Shown piece after piece: positions 61,405-64,000 of a DNA stretch of 64,000 bases. The position numbers were made by a program, and so were the translations under genes. Each line of letters starts with the position of its first letter. The stretch's first letter is position 1. The stretch comes from Bacteroidia bacterium (GTDB lineage Bacteria > Bacteroidota > Bacteroidia > CAIKAF01): the NCBI GenBank assembly GCA_030427255.1, contig JAUHWY010000008.1, positions 49,797-113,796 of the forward strand, read 5' to 3'. Below the pieces are notes generated by a model. It searched no databases, had not been told where the DNA came from, and was given only the letters and a program-made list of their open reading frames with translations.

Positions 61405-62649
61405 TTAGACTTCCAAATAGTTTAAGTCTTTGCCGAAACTTTCTTTCAAATAGGCCGCAGAAAGCGCCGCCAAACCGATGCATAGGCCCCCTACCACCAA
61501 TCCGGCATCCACGGCCGTCCAACCCTCCAAGCCCTCAAGCCATTTAAAACTAAGGGTTATGGGTACCACGGCACCACGTACCATATTGGGTACGGTATTG
61601 GCTACCGTGCTCCGAATATTGGTGCCAAACTGCTCGGCCGCTACCGTAACAAACAAGGCCCAATAGCCAGTGCCAATTCCCAGCATAAAGGTTAGCCCAT
61701 AAAAGAAGTTGGCATCTGCTCCCTTAGATTCAAAAAAGTAAACATAGCATACTGCAGCGCAGAGCAATAAGTACGCGCCAATGACCTTAAGCCGACTCCG
61801 AAACCACTGAGAAAATAAGCCGGCAAGCAAATCGCCGATGGACAAACCGATATAGCAATACATTACCGCGGGACCGGTTTCAATGCCCCCTTTAAACTGA
61901 AATATGGGATCGAAATAGTTGACCGACAAATTCACCAAAACTCCAACGGCAAACCATACCGGCAAACCCAAGCAAATACAAGCCATATAACGCAAAAAGC
62001 GCTGAGGAGAATTAAAGAGCATCCACACCTTGCCCCGGCTTACCTTGGAGGCTACGGCCTGCTTGTACATGCCACTTTCCAATGTTCCCAAACGTAGCAC
62101 CAACAGCGCCAAGCCCATTAAGCCACCCACCCAGTACGACAGCTGCCAATTATCGCCCAGATCGGCCACCAAATAGGCCACAACCGCCCCAAGGGCGCCA
62201 AAAGTCACCACAATCATGGTGCCGTAACCCCTGCGATTTTTGTCCATGATTTCGCTAATGAGGGTAATTCCGGCACCCAACTCACCGGCCAAACCCAGCC
62301 CGGCAATGAATCGAATAGCGGCATAGGAGTTTAAGTCCCACACATAAGCGTTGGCAATATTGGCCAAACTGTAGATCAAAATGGAGCCAAACAAAATCCT
62401 CAAACGCCCGAGCCGATCACCCAATATGCCCCAGAACAAGCCACCGAGGAGCATACCTATCATTTGCCAATTAAAAAGGATAACCTCCTGCGCCTTTATT
62501 TCCTCTAAGCTTAGGCCCAAGTCCAACAAACTGGCCTCTTTAATCACCTGAAAAAGCACCAAGTCGTAGATATCTACAAAATAACCCAAAGCAGCCACAA
62601 TAATAATTTGCAGCTGATTTCTTTGAATAATAGAACCCGAACTTCCCAT
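61405..62649 (-). CDS. MFS transporter
   Basis: Major facilitator superfamily carrier of 414 residues with about 12 helices. The TM1 stretch ALGYFVDIYDLVLFQ and the loop 2-3 motif GDRLGRLRILFG fit sugar-acid or metabolite:proton symporters of the MHS/AAHS type. The ATG at 62649 gives the usual short N-terminus; an upstream TTG would add nine residues. It is divergent from the phosphatidylserine decarboxylase gene. Substrate unknown. Confidence 0.88.
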   Translation of the reverse strand: MGSSGSIIQRNQLQIIIVAALGYFVDIYDLVLFQVIKEASLLDLGLSLEEIKAQEVILFNWQMIGMLLGGLFWGILGDRLGRLRILFGSILIYSLANIANAYVWDLNSYAAIRFIAGLGLAGELGAGITLISEIMDKNRRGYGTMIVVTFGALGAVVAYLVADLGDNWQLSYWVGGLMGLALLVLRLGTLESGMYKQAVASKVSRGKVWMLFNSPQRFLRYMACICLGLPVWFAVGVLVNLSVNYFDPIFQFKGGIETGPAVMYCYIGLSIGDLLAGLFSQWFRSRLKVIGAYLLLCAAVCYVYFFESKGADANFFYGLTFMLGIGTGYWALFVTVAAEQFGTNIRSTVANTVPNMVRGAVVPITLSFKWLEGLEGWTAVDAGLVVGGLCIGLAALSAAYLKESFGKDLNYLEV

Positions 62650-62780
62650 AGCAATAGTGTTGTACGAATCTACCAAAATTCCATCCCATCGGCTTCATTT
62701 TGGCCAATAAGCAGCAGTCCATTCCGGACCGAAGAATGGAAAAATACCGCAAATACCAAAGAGAATAAGCATAAATTCCA

Positions 62781-62788
62781 TACATTTC
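62781..62788 (+). promoter_or_regulatory. putative -7 element before psd
   Basis: TACATTTC, one mismatch to TAnnTTTG, ends 5 bases before the ATG at 62794. It supports the short start over upstream in-frame codons and predicts a leaderless message. Confidence 0.35.
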
Positions 62789-62793
62789 CGACC

Positions 62794-63456
62794 ATGAAAG
62801 GCATACACCGCGAAGGATTTTCTTGGATTTTTAAATCCCTGTTGATATTGGTTCCATTGCTCATTATAGCTTGGCTTTGGCCCCTTATTCCTGCATGGTT
62901 GGCTTGGGGCATAAGTGTGCTCGGTATATTTTGGCTCGTTGTTCTAATTCAGTTTTTTCGAGTTCCCATTCGACGCTTTGATCCCCATCCCGATTTTGTA
63001 TTGGCCCCTGCCGACGGCAAAGTGGTGGTGGTTGAAAAGACCCGAGAAAACGAATGGTTGGGTGAGGATTGCATGCAAATTTCCATTTTTATGAGTCCGG
63101 TGAATGTGCATATCAACTGGTATCCCATTGACGGAAAGATTGCCTATTCGGCTTACCATCCCGGAAAGTATTTGGTGGCATGGCATCCCAAAAGCAGCGA
63201 ATTAAACGAACGGAGCAGTGTAGGCATGGAAGGGCGGCAAGGGCACCGCATCTTATTGCGGCAAGTGGCCGGAGTTTTGGCTAGAAAAATCAAATGCTAC
63301 GCCGAAGAAGGCAAGCAGGTGCGGCAGCAAGACCAAATGGGCTTCATTAAGTTTGGATCAAGAGTCGATCTGTTTTTACCTGCCGACAGCGAAATTTTGG
63401 TCCAACCGGGGCAAAAGACCATGGGAGGCGTTACCGCCTTGGCGCGTTTGCCTTAG
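62794..63456 (+). CDS. psd: phosphatidylserine decarboxylase, short proenzyme type
   Basis: Makes phosphatidylethanolamine from phosphatidylserine at the membrane. 220 residues, the short (PSD-B/archaetidylserine-like) form. Two N-terminal helices (about 12-30 and 33-53) precede the domain: LAPADGKVVVVE, FMSPVNVHINWYPIDG and the self-cleavage site IKFGSRVDLF, where Gly188-Ser189 should give the pyruvoyl group. RHR-type histidine is in GRQGHRILLRQVAG. The ATG at 62794 is set by a -7-like element. It is the last complete gene of the window. Confidence 0.92.
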   Translation: MKGIHREGFSWIFKSLLILVPLLIIAWLWPLIPAWLAWGISVLGIFWLVVLIQFFRVPIRRFDPHPDFVLAPADGKVVVVEKTRENEWLGEDCMQISIFMSPVNVHINWYPIDGKIAYSAYHPGKYLVAWHPKSSELNERSSVGMEGRQGHRILLRQVAGVLARKIKCYAEEGKQVRQQDQMGFIKFGSRVDLFLPADSEILVQPGQKTMGGVTALARLP

Positions 63457-63780
63457 GTTTAGAGCAACAGGGGAGGGGGAGCAGCAGTTTGGAGGGTAGC
63501 GACGCATTGCCATGCGTCGGAAGAGCAACAGGGAGAGGCAGCAACAGTTTTGAGCAAGAGCAAGAGGAGAGAGGCAGCGAGAGATAGGAGCAAGAGCAAC
63601 AGGGGTGAATCTTCTGAAATTGTCAAAGGCAGGCAATGGGCCATCCAAACCAAAAACTCCAAAGAATCAAGCGGAATTTGCTTTTCAAGGTCAGGCACCA
63701 ACGCAGTATTCCACCGAAGCTGCACGTTCGGGACTGTACGCCCGCCAGAAAACAAATTCCGCTGTTTGGGGAGTCATGAA
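63457..63780 (+). repeat. low-complexity purine-rich stretch with GACG hairpin
   Basis: Between psd and the RHS fragment. GAGCAACAGGGG-like units recur at 63461, 63524 and 63592 among GAG/AGC-rich sequence. The hairpin GACGCAT-TGCC-ATGCGTC lies at 63501-63518 and belongs to the class seen at 17279. Frames on both strands stay open by composition bias only; none is supported as a gene. Confidence 0.55.
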
Positions 63781-64000
63781 CGGAAACAGGTGGAGTTGTT
63801 GGGTGCGGGTTCTTCGCCGATAACGGCACGTGCGGGTATTTTTGGCTTGGAGCGCGGCGACAAGCGCTATGAGTTGAGCAATCATTTGGGGAATGTGTTG
63901 ACGGTGGTGAGCGATCGTAGGGCGAAGGCGTCTTGCACCGCAGGTTTAGTAGATGGTTATTGGGCGGATGTTGTGAGTACGAATGATTATTATCCGTTTG
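63781..64000 (+). CDS. RHS repeat-associated core fragment (3' partial, possibly a remnant)
   Basis: The frame running off the right edge encodes ARAGIFGLERGDKRYELSNH then LGNVLTVVSDRRAKAS and VSTNDYYPF, the RHS core motif common in Bacteroidota RHS/YD proteins, which end in variable toxin-like tips. The frame is open without a stop from 63463, but no ATG is present and the residues before about 63781 look like low-complexity sequence. It may therefore be a 5'-truncated copy or a silent C-terminal cassette. What follows lies outside the window. Confidence 0.65.

Noticed and set aside
63459..63755. Minus-strand Leu-rich open frame next to the RHS fragment
   Set aside because: Caused by purine-rich low-complexity repeats on the plus strand.

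Overview
The window looks like a chromosome segment of a Bacteroidota (Flavobacteriia-like) bacterium. The evidence is a complete MoxR-DUF58-BatABCDE operon, DUF4197, DUF4920 and PD40/TPR exported proteins of the kind typical of that phylum, a terminal RHS fragment with the core YELSNHLGNVL, and repeated use of the Bacteroidota -7 promoter element TAnnTTTG with few purine-rich ribosome binding sites. No rRNA, tRNA, CRISPR array, phage or intact insertion sequence was seen.

Layout. 1-2302: end of a phenylacetate degradation cluster (paaA partial, paaB, paaC, paaD). 2404-6851: amino acid permease, CPBP protease, outer-membrane-like protein and, opposite, CinA. 6993-15686: MoxR, DUF58, a Bat-linked membrane protein, BatA, BatB, BatC, BatD, BatE and a phosphodiesterase, nearly all translationally coupled. 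15716-17086: SLC13-type anion symporter, followed by about 1.1 kb of repeats. 18208-22338: ECF sigma factor, SirB1-like protein, RNase Y, ZapA and a ZapB-like coiled coil. 22449-27849: M23 peptidase, MBL hydrolase, a RetSat/CrtI-like oxidoreductase and a divergent fatty acid desaturase. 27979-35619: penicillin acylase-like amidase, a peptide ABC importer without an ATPase gene, and a DUF4197 lipoprotein. 35782-39561: fused E1 2-oxoacid dehydrogenase, MurQ and an unknown protein. 39800-45747: NUDIX, DUF4920, MnmD, PD40 protein, TPR protein, YiiX-like hydrolase and a small lipoprotein. 45853-52524: PlsY, a 1479-residue exported protein of unknown function, PrmA and TpiA. 52836-54289: an SDR and its likely TetR regulator. 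54843-63456: aldo/keto reductase, thioesterase, small unknowns, HutH, HisS, pterin dehydratase, rhomboid protease, MFS transporter and phosphatidylserine decarboxylase. The last 220 bases enter an RHS-type gene or remnant.

The gene content is mostly housekeeping; the unusual material lies between genes. (1) At least six GC-rich elements of about 145-160 bp with conserved ends and internal inverted repeats fall into two or three families and are scattered through gaps; one supplies the stop codon of mnmD and possibly part of the DUF4920 promoter. (2) Short GACG-stem hairpin repeats and minisatellites occur at three loci. (3) Several -7 promoter elements sit only 4-6 nt before the ATG, predicting leaderless mRNAs. 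(4) The SDR-tetR pair carries matching operator palindromes and a perfect 30-bp palindrome. (5) The rhomboid and pterin dehydratase genes overlap by 74 nt in different frames.

All calls come from reading the sequence and its translations; no database search was run. Start codons were chosen by signal peptides, family N-termini, gene overlaps and -7 elements, and several differ from the longest possible open frame.
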